Below are positions 63,590-64,000 of a stretch of DNA of 64,000 nucleotides, piece by piece; position 1 is the first letter of the stretch; every line of letters starts with the position of its first letter. A model generated the notes under the pieces. That model worked only from the letters and a program-made list of their open reading frames with translations, ran no database searches and was not told where the DNA came from. The position numbers and the translations under genes were made by a program. The stretch comes from Streptomyces albiflavescens (lineage in GTDB: Bacteria; Actinomycetota; Actinomycetes; Streptomycetales; Streptomycetaceae), in the NCBI RefSeq assembly GCF_014645835.1, contig NZ_BMMM01000001.1, forward strand, positions 731,962 through 795,961. Direction: 5' to 3'.

Positions 63590-63960
63590 GTGACCGTTGT
63601 TCTGATCCTGCTGGCGCTGGTGCCGTTCATCCCGGCCGGGCCGCGCTCGTGGCCCCGGTGTGGGTAGCCCAGGCCCTCACCGTCGTCTCCGGGCTCGCCT
63701 GCCCCGGCCCGGCCTTCGCGCTCGTCCCCGATGCGGAGCGCCGGGACCTGCACGCCGGGTTCTTGCGCGCGGAGGCCCTGTCGTTCGTTCTGGCCACGGC
63801 GTTCGTGTACGCGGCCTGCGCGGGGTGCGGCTGTCCTTCGTGCTTGCGGTGCTCGGCTTCGGCACCAAGGTCGGCCTGGTGCCGGTGCACACCTAGCACC
63901 GCGGCGTCCGTCGGAAGCCACTTCGACCGCGAACTTGCCCGCCTGCACCGAGCGATCACC
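63590..63960 (+). pseudogene. HyfF/NuoL-like antiporter subunit, fragmented
   Basis: A GTG at 63590 opens MTVVLILLALVPFIPAG, which stops within 25 codons. In another frame follow VWVAQALTVVSGLACPG and GFLRAEALSFVLATAFVYAA, and in a third LSFVLAVLGFGTKVGLVPVHT and a stop. Intact HyfF proteins have these elements in one frame (xGTKxGLxPMHTWLPDAH is the conserved ion-channel motif). Several frameshifts and short deletions are present, and the rest is cut by the window end. Confidence 0.65.
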
Positions 63961-64000
63961 TCCGCCTGGCGGGCAGCCTCTTCGGCCCAGGGCCCCAGGT

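Overview
The window is high-GC actinobacterial DNA, almost certainly from a Streptomyces. It has strong third-position GC bias, frequent GTG/TTG starts, GGAGG-type ribosome binding sites, and Streptomyces hallmark genes (a conservon, MmyB-like regulators, a ROK-controlled xylose locus). No rRNA, tRNA, CRISPR array or origin was seen. It looks like a chromosomal arm or accessory region: intact metabolic operons alternate with stretches of broken genes.

Layout. 0-4 kb: 5'-partial conservon (cvnC-cvnB-cvnA) preceded by a MHYT sensor gene. 4-16.8 kb: small housekeeping and hypothetical genes, including a methyltransferase, a hydrolase/PadR divergent pair with a clear operator, a 1135-residue HEAT-repeat protein, a tannase-like secreted esterase and a fatty acid desaturase. 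17-23.5 kb: a translationally coupled SNF2 helicase/SWIM pair, a phytase-like secreted protein and a proline-rich membrane protein. 23.5-26.4 kb: decay zone with an internally deleted IS605 tnpB, a 5x7-bp tandem repeat, and fragments of a haem peroxidase, an Ig-like repeat protein and a quinone oxidoreductase. 26.4-33 kb: a PD40 protein and a TRAP-type solute-binding lipoprotein transcribed divergently, then the operon HK-B / response regulator / HK-A. 33-34.4 kb: an amino-acid permease tail interrupted by an IS701 remnant. 34.4-38.5 kb: xylA, xylB and a ROK repressor. 38.7-45 kb: permease, acetamidase/formamidase, amidase, GAF regulator and aldehyde dehydrogenase. 45-57 kb: a redox island (cupin, carboxymuconolactone decarboxylase family, SDRs, zinc alcohol dehydrogenases, aldo/keto reductases, MFS exporter) with two paralogous MmyB-like regulators. 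57-64 kb: an isolated complete rpoA, a stand-alone sufC and a site-2 protease lying among wrecks of merB, an integrase, an HxlR/SCP2 regulator and hydrogenase-4-type genes.

The most unusual observation is the two-component operon at 29.1-33.0 kb. Its two paralogous membrane kinases carry reciprocal defects. HK-A has an intact ATP-binding domain but alanine in place of the phosphoacceptor histidine. HK-B has an intact phosphoacceptor histidine but a ruined ATP-binding domain. A response regulator is encoded between them. The simplest reading is an obligate heterodimeric kinase in which HK-A phosphorylates HK-B in trans. Two further points stand out: a full-length RNA polymerase alpha subunit gene outside its ribosomal-protein operon, and a (GGCT)n tract that puts a merB-like gene out of frame by one repeat unit.
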